Under the pieces are notes generated by a model. That model was not told the DNA's origin. It worked only from the letters and a program-made list of their open reading frames with translations, and did no database searches. The translations under genes and the position numbers were made by a program. Of a stretch of DNA of 64,000 nucleotides, positions 1 through 8,187 are shown piece by piece (position 1 is the first letter of the stretch; every line of letters starts with the position of its first letter). Origin of the DNA: Planctomycetota bacterium (GTDB taxonomy: Bacteria; Planctomycetota; Planctomycetia; Isosphaerales; Isosphaeraceae); assembly GCA_028291545.1 (NCBI GenBank), contig JAQGHR010000072.1, forward strand, positions 124,001-188,000, given 5' to 3'.

Positions 1-329
1 TCGAGGAGATGTGGTCGGGCGTCGGCGACAAGGTCACCGACCTCGTCTTCCGCATGGAGCAGGTCGATCCCGACTTCCTCAGCTACCTCGGCCACCGCTG
101 GCAGCTCGACCGCGCGAAGACGATCCACGAGGCCCCTCCCCGCGAGCCCGAGGCCGTCGGTGTCGGCGGTGGCGTCCGCGCCCAGCAAGAGGCCGCCATC
201 TCCGCCAGCAAGGGCGAGGTCAAGCACGAGCCCGTCCGCAACACCGGCAAGAAGGTCGGCCGCAATGATCCCTGCCCGTGCGGATCGGGGAAGAAGTTCA
301 AGGCGTGCTGCATGAGGAGCGGGGGATAA
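1..329 (+). CDS. secA: SecA preprotein translocase ATPase, C-terminal end (5' truncated)
   Basis: This is the last ~109 codons of a gene that begins before the window; the frame is open to base 3. The visible part is a helical segment followed by a charged, Ala/Gly-rich linker and a terminal SEC-C zinc motif ([13 protein letters not shown], bases 273-311) in the C-x-C-x8-C-C arrangement typical of the SecA tail. In SecA this tail binds zinc and contacts SecB and/or the ribosome, while the missing part is the motor that drives Sec-dependent export. A few unrelated proteins also carry SEC-C motifs, but the helical sequence before the linker ([19 protein letters not shown]) fits the end of the SecA scaffold domain. 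The export accessory genes yajC and secDF lie about 39 kb away. Confidence 0.85.
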   Translation, partial: EEMWSGVGDKVTDLVFRMEQVDPDFLSYLGHRWQLDRAKTIHEAPPREPEAVGVGGGVRAQQEAAISASKGEVKHEPVRNTGKKVGRNDPCPCGSGKKFKACCMRSGG

Positions 330-395
330 GAGTATCGAACCTCAGCGAATCTGATAGATCCACGCCGATGAATGCAGGTTGAGTGGCGGAGTCCG

Positions 396-752
396 ATGAC
401 TGACAAGGTGATGGCAATCGTCCGGGCGACATTGCTCCATGAAAACACCGTAAAAGAGGTCTCGATCAGCCCCGGCTCCGGCGATGTTCATCTCTCACTC
501 CTGCAACCCAACGACAGATTCCAGTATCCCGATTACCGATTGGTGCTGACCTTTTCGGCGGTACGCTCGTTCGCCATCGAAGACGTGAGGGGCGAAGAGG
601 ATCGCGGTGTGACGGTGCTGGGCATAGAATGCACGGCTGAGCAAGGCGTCTACAAAGTGGAATTCTTGGTCGGTGACATGGGCGTCGTGCGTTGGGTGAT
701 GCGTCTGGTTTTTGTCGAGTCGCGCTATCAGCGCTCTCCCAGCTATCCGTGA
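396..752 (+). CDS. small unknown protein (118 aa)
   Basis: I do not recognise this protein. The ATG at 396 (MTDKVMAIV) was chosen over the upstream ATG at 372 because the protein-like pattern begins there. It is a soluble, alternating hydrophobic/polar sequence with several predicted beta strands (YRLVLTFSAVRSFAIEDV, VYKVEFLVGDMGVVRWVMRLVFVESRY) and no signal peptide or membrane segment. The size, beta-rich look and position just before a toxin-antitoxin pair resemble small immunity-type or SMI-like orphan proteins, but no motif supports a specific family. It is 66 bases downstream of secA on the same strand. Confidence 0.5.
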   Translation: MTDKVMAIVRATLLHENTVKEVSISPGSGDVHLSLLQPNDRFQYPDYRLVLTFSAVRSFAIEDVRGEEDRGVTVLGIECTAEQGVYKVEFLVGDMGVVRWVMRLVFVESRYQRSPSYP

Positions 753-850
753 TGGCGTCCTCACGATGCAGCGTCGGTGGCATCGTTACCAGTACGGAAG
801 TACGCCACCCGATCACATGGGGAATAGCGACCGTACTCGAAGGGAACGCC

Positions 851-1058
851 ATGAGCCCTATCGCCGAGCAGATGCTGACTGCCGCCATCGGGCTTCCGGA
901 TGAGGATCGTCTCCTTCAACGTGCCTGACCATCCCCCGTTCGACGAGTCGTGGCGAGAAGTGATTCAGCGAGGATCCGCGGAGATCCGCTCTGGGAGCGT
1001 TATTGCCGTCCCTTGGTCGGAAGTCAAACGCCGGGCCAGGGAATTGGCGGGTGGCTGA
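851..1058 (+). pseudogene. antitoxin of the addiction-module-component family, apparently frameshifted
   Basis: Two overlapping frames together make a typical ~70-residue antitoxin of the putative addiction module component family (TIGR02574-like). The frame from ATG 851 gives the usual N-terminal helix (MLTAAIGLPDEDRL) and then stops at 926-928. The body continues in another frame from about 900 to the stop at 1056-1058: FDESWREVIQRGSAEIRSGS followed by the diagnostic VPWSEVKRRAREL. An ATG at 900 could restart translation and give a 52-residue protein lacking the normal N-terminus. The stop overlaps the GTG start of the toxin by 8 bases, the usual coupling of these operons. The family helix after LPDEDR normally runs about ten residues longer, so a small deletion near 905-920 is the simplest cause. 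Translation from 900, or a frameshift, would keep it functional. Confidence 0.6.
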
Positions 1059-1344
1059 GCTCGTTTTCCACCCCGAGGCTCAGGCCGAGTACGAGCGCTC
1101 CTTGGCCTGGTATCAGAACCGCAGCCCCCGCGAGGCGAATCGGTTCGAGGCGGAGATGGAGCGCGTGCTAATAGCAACCGGGAGCAACCCAGCCATGTTC
1201 CCGAAGTATGACGGCTCGCAGCGGTTCGCTTCGCCACGACGCGCTCCGTTCAGTGTGGTCTACCAGATTCAAACGGAACGGGTCTACGTCGTCGCCGTGG
1301 CCCATTCACGCCGAGCCGCAAGCGACTGGCGGGCACGCGAGTGA
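1051..1344 (+). CDS. ParE/RelE-superfamily toxin (97 aa)
   Basis: The GTG at 1051 is preferred; it overlaps the antitoxin stop (GTGGCTGA), whereas the open frame extends back to 1003 within the antitoxin. The protein has the ParE/plasmid-stabilisation pattern: an N-terminal strand and helix with HPEAQAEYERSLAWYQ, a central helix with ANRFEAEMERVL, and C-terminal strands VVYQIQTERVYVVAVAH followed by RR and a terminal W-x-x-R. Length is normal for the family. Members inhibit gyrase (ParE) or cleave mRNA on ribosomes (RelE); the sequence alone does not decide which. It would normally be neutralised by the upstream antitoxin, which looks damaged, so the toxin may be inactive, weakly expressed, or restrained by the shortened antitoxin. 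Confidence 0.8.
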   Translation: MAELVFHPEAQAEYERSLAWYQNRSPREANRFEAEMERVLIATGSNPAMFPKYDGSQRFASPRRAPFSVVYQIQTERVYVVAVAHSRRAASDWRARE

Positions 1345-1354
1345 TCACGTGATC
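1343..1354. repeat. perfect 12-bp palindrome GATCACGTGATC
   Basis: A perfect palindrome overlaps the toxin stop codon. It could be a binding site for a dimeric regulator or chance; it is too short for a terminator. Confidence 0.4.
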
Positions 1355-1470
1355 GGGAGAGGGTGTTCCCCTCACTCTGGCTCGCGATTCGTCTCGCTTG
1401 CGTCAGGTCAGATCGTGCAGGGCGTTGTCATTCCTACAACTCGACGAACGACGGGCCGTTCATCGGAGAT

Positions 1471-1490
1471 CGCGCAACTCACATTGCGCG
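1471..1490. terminator. short hairpin downstream of the toxin gene
   Basis: Seven-base perfect arms (CGCGCAA / TTGCGCG) flank a six-base loop, 127 bases after the toxin stop and 106 bases before waaA. There is no T-tract, so it is at best a weak or Rho-assisted terminator, or a leader hairpin of waaA. The rest of 1345-1595 shows nothing recognisable. Confidence 0.3.
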
Positions 1491-1595
1491 TTGGAGTTCC
1501 TGTCCAGGTCTCGGTCCCGCAGTCCGTCGGGCACGCTGATTGCAGGAGTTGCTCCCCTCAGACCATGAACGCGACCGGGAAAGGATTCCCCCTCG

Positions 1596-2897
1596 ATGCC
1601 GTATCTGCTGAATCTCCTCTATGTGGCCTTGCTGGTAGCGTTCGCCCCGATCCTGTTCTGGAAGGGGTGGAAGAACGGCAAGTATCGGGCGGGGTGGTCG
1701 GAGAAATTCCTGGGCAAAGCACCGAAACGTATCGGCGACAGGCCGTGCGTCTGGTTCCATGCCGTGAGCGTGGGAGAGGTCCTGCTGCTCAAGCCGATCC
1801 TGGTGGATCTGGCCCGGAGAAGGCCGGATTGGCATGTGGTGATCTCGACGACGACGACGACGGGCCTGGCCGTTGCGAGGCGGACGTTTCCCGATCTTGT
1901 GACCTTCTATGCTCCGCTCGATTTTAGCTGGGCGACACGACGGGCCATGGCGCGAGTTCGGCCGACGCTGCTGGCTCTGGTGGAACTGGAACTCTGGCCG
2001 AACCTCATCGCCGCCGCCAAGCACTCCGGGGCACGAGTCGCGATCATCAACGGACGGCTGAGCGGCAGAAGTCATCGGGGCTATCGCAAGATCCGATGGG
2101 CCTTGCGCAAGACCCTCTGGCGGATCGACACCGTGGCCGCGCAGACCGAGGAATACGCCTCGCGGTTCGTGGACCTGGGCGTTCCTGATCCGCATGTCCG
2201 GGTCACGGGCTCGGTGAAATATGATGGCCTGGAATCCAGCCGGACGAACGGCCGGACCGCTGGGTTGCGCAAGGAGCTTGGCCTTTCGTCGGCCGATCTC
2301 ATCTTCGTCGCCGGTAGTACGATGGAAGGCGAAGAAGAGGCGGCTCTCGCGGCCTACCGGAGAGCCTTGTCGCGGCACCCGAGATTGCGACTGGTGCTTG
2401 TTCCCAGGCACGCTGAGAGATTCGAAAAGCTTGCCTCCTGGCTCACGGGAGAAGGCCTCCGCGTGATCCGCCGGAGCCAGCCCGGGGTGATTCATCGTCG
2501 TTCGCACGAACCGGCGGTGATCCTGATCGATACCCTGGGCGAACTCTCGGCCGTGTGGGGACTGGCCGACGTTGCGTTCGTGGGAGGCAGCCTGTTCCCG
2601 GGTCGCGGAGGCCAGAACATGATGGAGGCCGCCGCGTACGGTCCCTCGGTGATCTTCGGACCACACACGAGCAACTTCAAAGAGGCCGTCGAAGGGCTCC
2701 TCGCACGGGGAGGTGCCCGTCGGGTGGCCGATGCCGAGGAACTCGCCTCGGCGCTGGCCGAGGATCTAGACGACCCGGAGACCGCCTCACGTCGCGGTGC
2801 GGCGGGTCGGGAATTCGTCCTGGCGCAAGACGGTGCCTCGGTGCGGACCGTGGCGGAACTCGACAGGCTGGTTTCCGGTGCAAACGTGCGACGATAG
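1596..2897 (+). CDS. waaA: 3-deoxy-D-manno-octulosonic acid (Kdo) transferase, GT30
   Basis: This inner-membrane enzyme transfers Kdo from CMP-Kdo to a lipid A precursor. The 433-residue length matches the family. An N-terminal membrane anchor (LLNLLYVALLVAFAPILFW) is followed by the conserved WSEKFLG and the glycosyltransferase N-domain (WFHAVSVGEV, STTTTTGLAVA, ELELWPNLI), and then the nucleotide-sugar domain with LVPRHAERFE, a GGSLFPGRGGQNMMEAAAYG loop region and VIFGPHTSNF. The ATG at 1596 has AAAGGA about 12 bases upstream. The gene stands alone here, with no other lipid A genes nearby. Its presence supports an outer membrane with a Kdo-containing glycolipid in this planctomycete. Confidence 0.93.
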   Translation: MPYLLNLLYVALLVAFAPILFWKGWKNGKYRAGWSEKFLGKAPKRIGDRPCVWFHAVSVGEVLLLKPILVDLARRRPDWHVVISTTTTTGLAVARRTFPDLVTFYAPLDFSWATRRAMARVRPTLLALVELELWPNLIAAAKHSGARVAIINGRLSGRSHRGYRKIRWALRKTLWRIDTVAAQTEEYASRFVDLGVPDPHVRVTGSVKYDGLESSRTNGRTAGLRKELGLSSADLIFVAGSTMEGEEEAALAAYRRALSRHPRLRLVLVPRHAERFEKLASWLTGEGLRVIRRSQPGVIHRRSHEPAVILIDTLGELSAVWGLADVAFVGGSLFPGRGGQNMMEAAAYGPSVIFGPHTSNFKEAVEGLLARGGARRVADAEELASALAEDLDDPETASRRGAAGREFVLAQDGASVRTVAELDRLVSGANVRR

Positions 2898-3161
2898 CCA
2901 ACACGTCTGGAAATCTCCCACGAGACTGCTCGCACCGCTCTGCCCAAATACCCTGACCGTCGCAAAGTCTCGCGCGCATTGAAGTTGCCCATCGCGGGAC
3001 GATTGATTCGCGACGGGTTCCCGCTTGATCCCCGGGCGAGGTTCGGGCAGACTGTGACGACTCGGCGGGTTCCGTGGTGTTCCTGGGTGGGGCTGTCAAG
3101 GGACGGTCGCCTTCCGGGATGGCAGGTCCGTCGTCTTCTGAACACTTCTCGGGAGGATTTC

Positions 3162-3530
3162 ATGAGTACCGGTGAGACCGAAGGCGCAGCGCAACAGACG
3201 ACGGAAGTCCATGTGGATGACTCGGGGACACTGCCCTCCTATTCGAATTTCTGCCGGGTGACGGCCACCCCGGAAGAGGTCATCCTCGATTTCGGCCTCA
3301 ATCCCCAGCCGTTCGCCACCGGCAGGCAGGATGTGAAGGCCAATCAGCGAATCGTCATGAACTTCTACACCGCCAAGCGGCTGCTCACGGCCCTGGGTAT
3401 GACGATTCAGCGGCACGAAGGGACCTTCGGCTCGATCGAGCTCGACGTCCGCCGTCGCGCCGGCACGTTTCAGCAGACCCAGACTCATCGACCCGCTGGG
3501 GCCGTCGGTCCCCAGGGCATCGTTGAGTAA
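3162..3530 (+). CDS. DUF3467 domain protein (122 aa)
   Basis: The start at ATG 3162 is fixed by a good GGGAGGA Shine-Dalgarno at 3151-3157; the open frame extends further back without a protein-like sequence. The core (YSNFCRVTATPEEVILDFGL, followed by an NQRIVMNFYTAKRLLTAL helix) matches DUF3467, a small domain of unknown function frequent in planctomycetes and other bacteria. The C-terminal ~35 residues are basic and low-complexity. There is no signal or membrane segment, so it is probably cytoplasmic. The cyclic-di-GMP riboswitch candidate begins about 50 bases after its stop, so this gene is probably transcribed separately from the subtilase. Confidence 0.75.
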   Translation: MSTGETEGAAQQTTEVHVDDSGTLPSYSNFCRVTATPEEVILDFGLNPQPFATGRQDVKANQRIVMNFYTAKRLLTALGMTIQRHEGTFGSIELDVRRRAGTFQQTQTHRPAGAVGPQGIVE

Positions 3531-3578
3531 CAGGTGAAGGGTCCGCTAAGCACGGCTTCGCTTGAGGCGGTACGGACC

Positions 3579-3681
3579 TGGCCACGCGCCAGAACAAACG
3601 GGTATTCCGGGACGCAAGGCTCGGTCTACCCGTTTCCCTTTCCCCAGCCGCCCCAGACTCGCGGCTCCGGCCACCCGATGG
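3579..3681 (+). promoter_or_regulatory. candidate cyclic-di-GMP-I (GEMM) riboswitch
   Basis: The pieces conserved in GEMM-I aptamers appear in the right order: CACGC (3583-3587), CAG-N2-CAAAC, a short hairpin, GGGACGCAA-GC (3609-3620), a GG-T-CTA segment and finally ACC(C)GATGG. A closing helix can form between TGGCC (3579-3583) and GGCCA (3669-3673). The position that aligns with the G contacting the ligand (G20 in the Vc2 aptamer) is G, which favours c-di-GMP over cGAMP. Against it, the first hairpin has a GTATT loop rather than GNRA, and the second hairpin is pyrimidine-rich with only GTCT/AGAC pairing visible. After the aptamer an ACCCG/CGGGT hairpin (about 3673-3693) could be the expression platform. 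The next gene starts at 3892. Confidence 0.6.
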
Positions 3682-3891
3682 GATTTTTCGGGTTGCTTTG
3701 GTTGATCTCGGTGGTGGGGATCGGCCGATCCTGAGTGTCAAGACGAGCGCTCTGCGCCCGCCGGACGTGCCGGGAATCCGGTGACGCCCGGTCCCGCGAT
3801 TCATTCGTGGGGGCGGAGTGGTCGATACCGTAAGGCGCCGGGCTGCCCGGCCTCGGTTCAGGACGGACCGTACCCGCACAAGGAGATAGGG

Positions 3892-6800
3892 ATGTCTCAT
3901 AATCACCGCCTGGAGCCGCGTGGCGCAGCGCGTCCCAAGCGACAGGTCCGAATCGAGGCGGTCCAGGCCCTGGAATCCCGCCAGCTCCTGGCGCCCGTGG
4001 TCAGCACCCTGGTGCCCATCGCCACCTTCACGCCGGCGGTGGTACCGACCAATGACAACCTCGGCAGTGTCACCGTCACTCTCGGCGGGAGCGTGACGGC
4101 GTCGGCCGCGCCCCTGACCTCGGTGGCTCAGCTCACCTCGGCCAACTCCTTCGGCGGGGATATCGTCAAGATCGAGGCCGGCCCCGGCGGTGACTTCGGC
4201 AAGGGCGTTTACGCCATCTCGCGAGGTGCCGGCGAGAACATTGATCCGCTCTCTCGGGCGTCCGGAATTGCCGCCCCGATCAACCGGCCGGGCGTGATCT
4301 ACCGCGTCGATCCGGCCACCGGCAAGACATCGGTCTTCTTCGACCTGAACACGGTCATCAACCAGATCGTGCCCGGCGGTAACGGCGGCAACGGCGCAAC
4401 CCCTGGCTCGGGCCTGATCAACTGGTACGACCTCGCGTTCGACACGGAGGGCGTCTTCGACGGCAAGACCTCGTTGTTCGTCAGCTCGCTCTCTCAGACC
4501 GACCCCAACAAGAACGTGATCTTCCGGATCGGGCCGGATGGCTCCTTCCTGGGACTCTACATCAAGTTCACGGCCGGGGCCACGGCACAGAACTTCACGC
4601 GACAGCCCAGCGCGATCCTGGTGCCCCCGGTCGAGCAACAGAACTTCCTGAAGGGACTGTTCATCGGCCAGGGCAACGGAAATACGGCCTTTAACGGCAC
4701 GGACGCCGGCAACTTTCAGGCGCTGTTCTTCGACTCCAACCAGTTCCGCCCCGGACAGAACCTGAGCGGGACCGCCTTGCCGATCGGCGTGACGACGACA
4801 CCACTCAACTTTGGACCTCAGGTCGGGTTGACGGCGGCCAATTCGTCGTACAACTCGCCGATCTATTCGGCCTTCACGGACTTCGGCACGCCTGGCGCGG
4901 GCGGCGTGAACGCCGTACCTGGGCTGAGCGGCGTCCAGGGCCTCCAAGGAGAGCTAATCATTGGCGGAGGCGGCGGAGGGAACAGCGGGCCGATCGTTCG
5001 GGACTTCCTCGCCGGCGGTGGCAAGACTCCCGATACGGCGGGAGCGATCATCACTCCGTTCCGCCGGTTCCAGGACATCGCGTTCGATCAGTTCGGATAC
5101 TTCTCCTACGGACTCGGCGCGGCGGCGACCAGGCCTACGTACCAGGGCAGCATCTTCGTGTCCGACCTTGCGACCGGACTCTCCATCCAGGTCACCCCGG
5201 TCGCGCCTCTGCCCGTTACGCCGATCAATGTTCCGATTCAGGGCACCGGCGGGCCGATCAGCGTCCAGCTTGGCCCCGATGGCACGACGGTCGTTCCCGT
5301 CTTCACCAACAGCAGCACCACCGGCGGCAATGTCGGCGGCCGGATCGTCCGCATCAGCCCGACGGGGGTGATCACGCCGTTCGCCGAAGGGTTCCACACC
5401 TCGGGCGCTCAGGACGCCAACAGCTTCCTGGGGTCGGAGTTGAGCATCACGTTCTCGGCGGACGGGACCACCCTGTACGCCTCGGACGACGATGGCATCT
5501 GGCAGTTCAAGACCGTCACGGACATCGCGAACGCCACCTCGGGCTCTCTCATCGGGCTCGGGGACCTTCGCGCCCTGGGTGCGCCTTATGACGGCCAGGA
5601 TTCGTCGGTGGCCATCATCGATACGGGCGTCGACTCGCTGACCCCCAACTTCCGCGGTCGTGTGTCCACGGGCTTGAATGTGCTGAACAATAGCCCCGGC
5701 AACGATGACACGGCCGCGGCCGGAAACGGCCACGGCACGCTGATCGCGGGCGTCATCGCCCAGTTCGTCCCGCAGGCCACGCTGAACCCGGTCAACGTCT
5801 TCACGGCCAACCAGGCCGTGCCCGGCAACACGGGTACAGCCGCCACCGGCAACGCGACGACCCCGCAAAACATCTACACAGGCCTCGATTTCGTCGCGAA
5901 GAATCCCTTCGTGAAGGACCCGCTCCGTCCGAACAAGGTGGATCGCACGATCGCGGCGAATATCGGGTTCGGTACGACGACGACCTACCAGACCGAGACC
6001 GGCCCGTTCAAGAGCTTCCCTCAGGTCACCATCGCGTTCAAGAATCAGCTCTCGAAGTTCCGCGCCCTGGGGATCGCGCCGATCGCCGCCGCCGGCCAGT
6101 TCGGTGCCCCACAAGGGGTGACCGTGGGCGGGACCGCATCGGGAGGAGACGTGACGGGCATCTCCTTCCCGGCGGTGCTGAACGAGGTGGTCTCTGTGAC
6201 CGGCTCGTACCCGTACCCCTATACGGGGAACGCTCGGACCACGCCCAATGATCCCGGTACCGGCATCTTGCCACGGCCTCCCGGACCGCTGTTGCTGTAC
6301 GGCACCGGCGGCACCACGATCGGCAACACGATCAGCGGCGGGACGGCGGGGGTCGTCGCGGCCAGCGATGCGATCGTCTTCAAGGACAAGCTCCTGGCCT
6401 CGTCCAACCGAAGCGTGACGACCGACTTCACGGCACCCGAGCTGGACGTCCCGACCTGGGTCCGGACGGTCAACGGCACGATCGGCGGGACGGTAGCCGG
6501 GTCGGTCGGCGGGACGGGCGGAAATGCAACCTTCGGGTTCAATACCTTCCAGGAGGGAGGGACCTCGCTGTCCTCCGCCATAGTGACCGGCTCGTTCGCC
6601 ATGGTCGCCTCGGCCCTCGATTACTGGACGGGGATTGCCCGCAACAACGGGGTGACGGCCGACGGCTACCTGAACACCCCGATCGGTAGCCACGTCCTGA
6701 ACTTCGGGAAGGGCGGTATCGAGGACCTCTCGGCCTATACCAATCCCGACTCCATCAACTCAATTCTCCAGTGGACCGCCGTGCCGGCGACCGATGCGCC

Positions 6801-8109
6801 GAACACCGCCGACACGGTGAACCCGCCGAACCTGTTCCGAAGCCCGAACTTCCGCGAGTTCGCCCGCATCGACGTCGGCAATGCGATTGCCGCCATCGAA
6901 GGCTCGATCGCGCTGAACTACCTGTTCGCTCACGGGTCGTTCGACATCATCGACGCCGACAAGAACGGCCTGGTCACGGCCCAGGAACTCCAGAACTTCC
7001 AGGATAACTCGAATAACACGGGCATGGCCGAAGCCGGGGCGATGGCACGGTTGCTCGGTGGCACCGCGCGGATTCCCACAACCGGGTTCCAGACGACCAC
7101 CGCGGGCGAGTCGCCCGACCAGCCCGATGTGCTCTCCCGACGGTTCAACTTCTTCGAGTTTATCATGGATGGTCAGAGGAACGGGGCGATCTCGATCGAT
7201 CAGCTCCGCGTCCTCCAGAGGAACCTCCTCCCGGCGCCCGACGCGTTCACGATCATCGATCGCCAGCGAGCCTCCTCGAACGGTTTCCTCATCGACCCCA
7301 AGCCGTTGAGGAATATCTCGGACCTGCAACATCTCCTGCCGACTTACGCGTTCATCCCCAAGAGTCAGTTGAAGAAGTACAAGAATGTTTCGCCGGCCAA
7401 GTTCGGCGTCGGCAAGGGTCAGTTGCCCTCCCTCCAGGGACCGATCTTCACCCTGTTCTCGGACGGTCGTCCTCACACAACGGTCAAGGCGAAGAAGGTG
7501 GTCCCGGCGATTCCCAGTGTCCCAATCACGACCACGACGACTCCGAAGCCAACGACCTCCGGCACTACCACCAAGCCTGGTAGTCAGGTGGCCAGCCCGA
7601 CCAACGTGAACCCAGTCACAACGAATCCAGGCACGTCGTATCTCGACGCCCTGACCGCTCTTGCCCAGGGGACGTCGACCACTCCGAAGCCGAATTATAC
7701 GACGATTCTTTCCACACCGAGGCAGACCGGTACGCCTGCGGCGGCGACGGCCTCGGGGACGGGAACGATTTCGCAGCCGACCTCTGCAACCCCCGTTACA
7801 CCGACCGCAAAGCTCGCCTCGACGAATCCGGCGACGCCAATAGCCCCGACCTTGGCGACCGGCACTCCAGCCGCGACTTCCAGCGGAGCGACGGCCACCA
7901 CCCCGGTCCGACCGCAAACCGCGGCCCACACCTCGCCGAATTCCAGCAAGGCGACCAAGACCCAGCTCCTCGCGGCGACCCCGACGCACGTCGCGCCCAT
8001 CGTCAAGCCACATGCGACGGCGAGCGGCGCCGCAGCTTCGAAGGCCAATCCCGAGAAGTTCAACCTGTGGAATCCGTGGAAATCGATCAAGAAGATCTTC
8101 AAGAAGTAA
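3892..8109 (+). CDS. large secreted subtilisin-family (S8) protease with planctomycete LE-x-R-x-LL N-terminus
   Basis: A 1405-residue protein with AAGGAG just upstream of the ATG at 3892. Residues ~15-35 are basic and contain ALESRQLLAP, the LEPR-XLL-type motif that precedes processing or export in many planctomycete surface proteins. Residues ~40-560 are Gly/Thr/Asn-rich beta structure with propeller-like segments (IYRVDPATGKTSVFFDL, VFRIGPDGSFLGLY). The S8 catalytic triad is visible as D577 (IIDTGVD), H614 (GNGHGTLIAG) and S892 (GGTSLSSAIVTG); the ~280-residue His-Ser spacing is longer than usual. EF-hand/dockerin-like calcium loops follow near 1021 (DADKNGLVTAQE) and in MDGQRNGAISIDQL. The last ~230 residues are a Thr/Pro/Ala-rich stalk ending in a basic, aromatic tail (NLWNPWKSIKKIFKK). 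It is probably a surface-attached or secreted protease, controlled by the upstream riboswitch candidate. Confidence 0.85.
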   Translation: MSHNHRLEPRGAARPKRQVRIEAVQALESRQLLAPVVSTLVPIATFTPAVVPTNDNLGSVTVTLGGSVTASAAPLTSVAQLTSANSFGGDIVKIEAGPGGDFGKGVYAISRGAGENIDPLSRASGIAAPINRPGVIYRVDPATGKTSVFFDLNTVINQIVPGGNGGNGATPGSGLINWYDLAFDTEGVFDGKTSLFVSSLSQTDPNKNVIFRIGPDGSFLGLYIKFTAGATAQNFTRQPSAILVPPVEQQNFLKGLFIGQGNGNTAFNGTDAGNFQALFFDSNQFRPGQNLSGTALPIGVTTTPLNFGPQVGLTAANSSYNSPIYSAFTDFGTPGAGGVNAVPGLSGVQGLQGELIIGGGGGGNSGPIVRDFLAGGGKTPDTAGAIITPFRRFQDIAFDQFGYFSYGLGAAATRPTYQGSIFVSDLATGLSIQVTPVAPLPVTPINVPIQGTGGPISVQLGPDGTTVVPVFTNSSTTGGNVGGRIVRISPTGVITPFAEGFHTSGAQDANSFLGSELSITFSADGTTLYASDDDGIWQFKTVTDIANATSGSLIGLGDLRALGAPYDGQDSSVAIIDTGVDSLTPNFRGRVSTGLNVLNNSPGNDDTAAAGNGHGTLIAGVIAQFVPQATLNPVNVFTANQAVPGNTGTAATGNATTPQNIYTGLDFVAKNPFVKDPLRPNKVDRTIAANIGFGTTTTYQTETGPFKSFPQVTIAFKNQLSKFRALGIAPIAAAGQFGAPQGVTVGGTASGGDVTGISFPAVLNEVVSVTGSYPYPYTGNARTTPNDPGTGILPRPPGPLLLYGTGGTTIGNTISGGTAGVVAASDAIVFKDKLLASSNRSVTTDFTAPELDVPTWVRTVNGTIGGTVAGSVGGTGGNATFGFNTFQEGGTSLSSAIVTGSFAMVASALDYWTGIARNNGVTADGYLNTPIGSHVLNFGKGGIEDLSAYTNPDSINSILQWTAVPATDAPNTADTVNPPNLFRSPNFREFARIDVGNAIAAIEGSIALNYLFAHGSFDIIDADKNGLVTAQELQNFQDNSNNTGMAEAGAMARLLGGTARIPTTGFQTTTAGESPDQPDVLSRRFNFFEFIMDGQRNGAISIDQLRVLQRNLLPAPDAFTIIDRQRASSNGFLIDPKPLRNISDLQHLLPTYAFIPKSQLKKYKNVSPAKFGVGKGQLPSLQGPIFTLFSDGRPHTTVKAKKVVPAIPSVPITTTTTPKPTTSGTTTKPGSQVASPTNVNPVTTNPGTSYLDALTALAQGTSTTPKPNYTTILSTPRQTGTPAAATASGTGTISQPTSATPVTPTAKLASTNPATPIAPTLATGTPAATSSGATATTPVRPQTAAHTSPNSSKATKTQLLAATPTHVAPIVKPHATASGAAASKANPEKFNLWNPWKSIKKIFKK

Positions 8110-8141
8110 ACCGATCTTCCTCCAGGTCGAACGCTTTGTCG

Positions 8142-8178
8142 CGGCCGCGCTCGCCTCCCTCCGAGGCGAGCGCGGCCG
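8142..8178 (+). terminator. strong GC-rich hairpin after the subtilase gene
   Basis: Perfect 16-bp arms (8142-8157 and 8163-8178) enclose a five-base loop, 33 bases after the stop codon. There is no T-run downstream, only TCGCGTTTGG, so it is a stable RNA 3' end or a terminator of the GC-rich type. It directly abuts the MITE-like element. Confidence 0.6.
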
Positions 8179-8187
8179 TCGCGTTTG

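Noticed and set aside
4954-6693. 579-codon minus-strand open frame within the subtilase
   Set aside because: The subtilase motifs are on the plus strand; the antisense translation has no recognisable fold.
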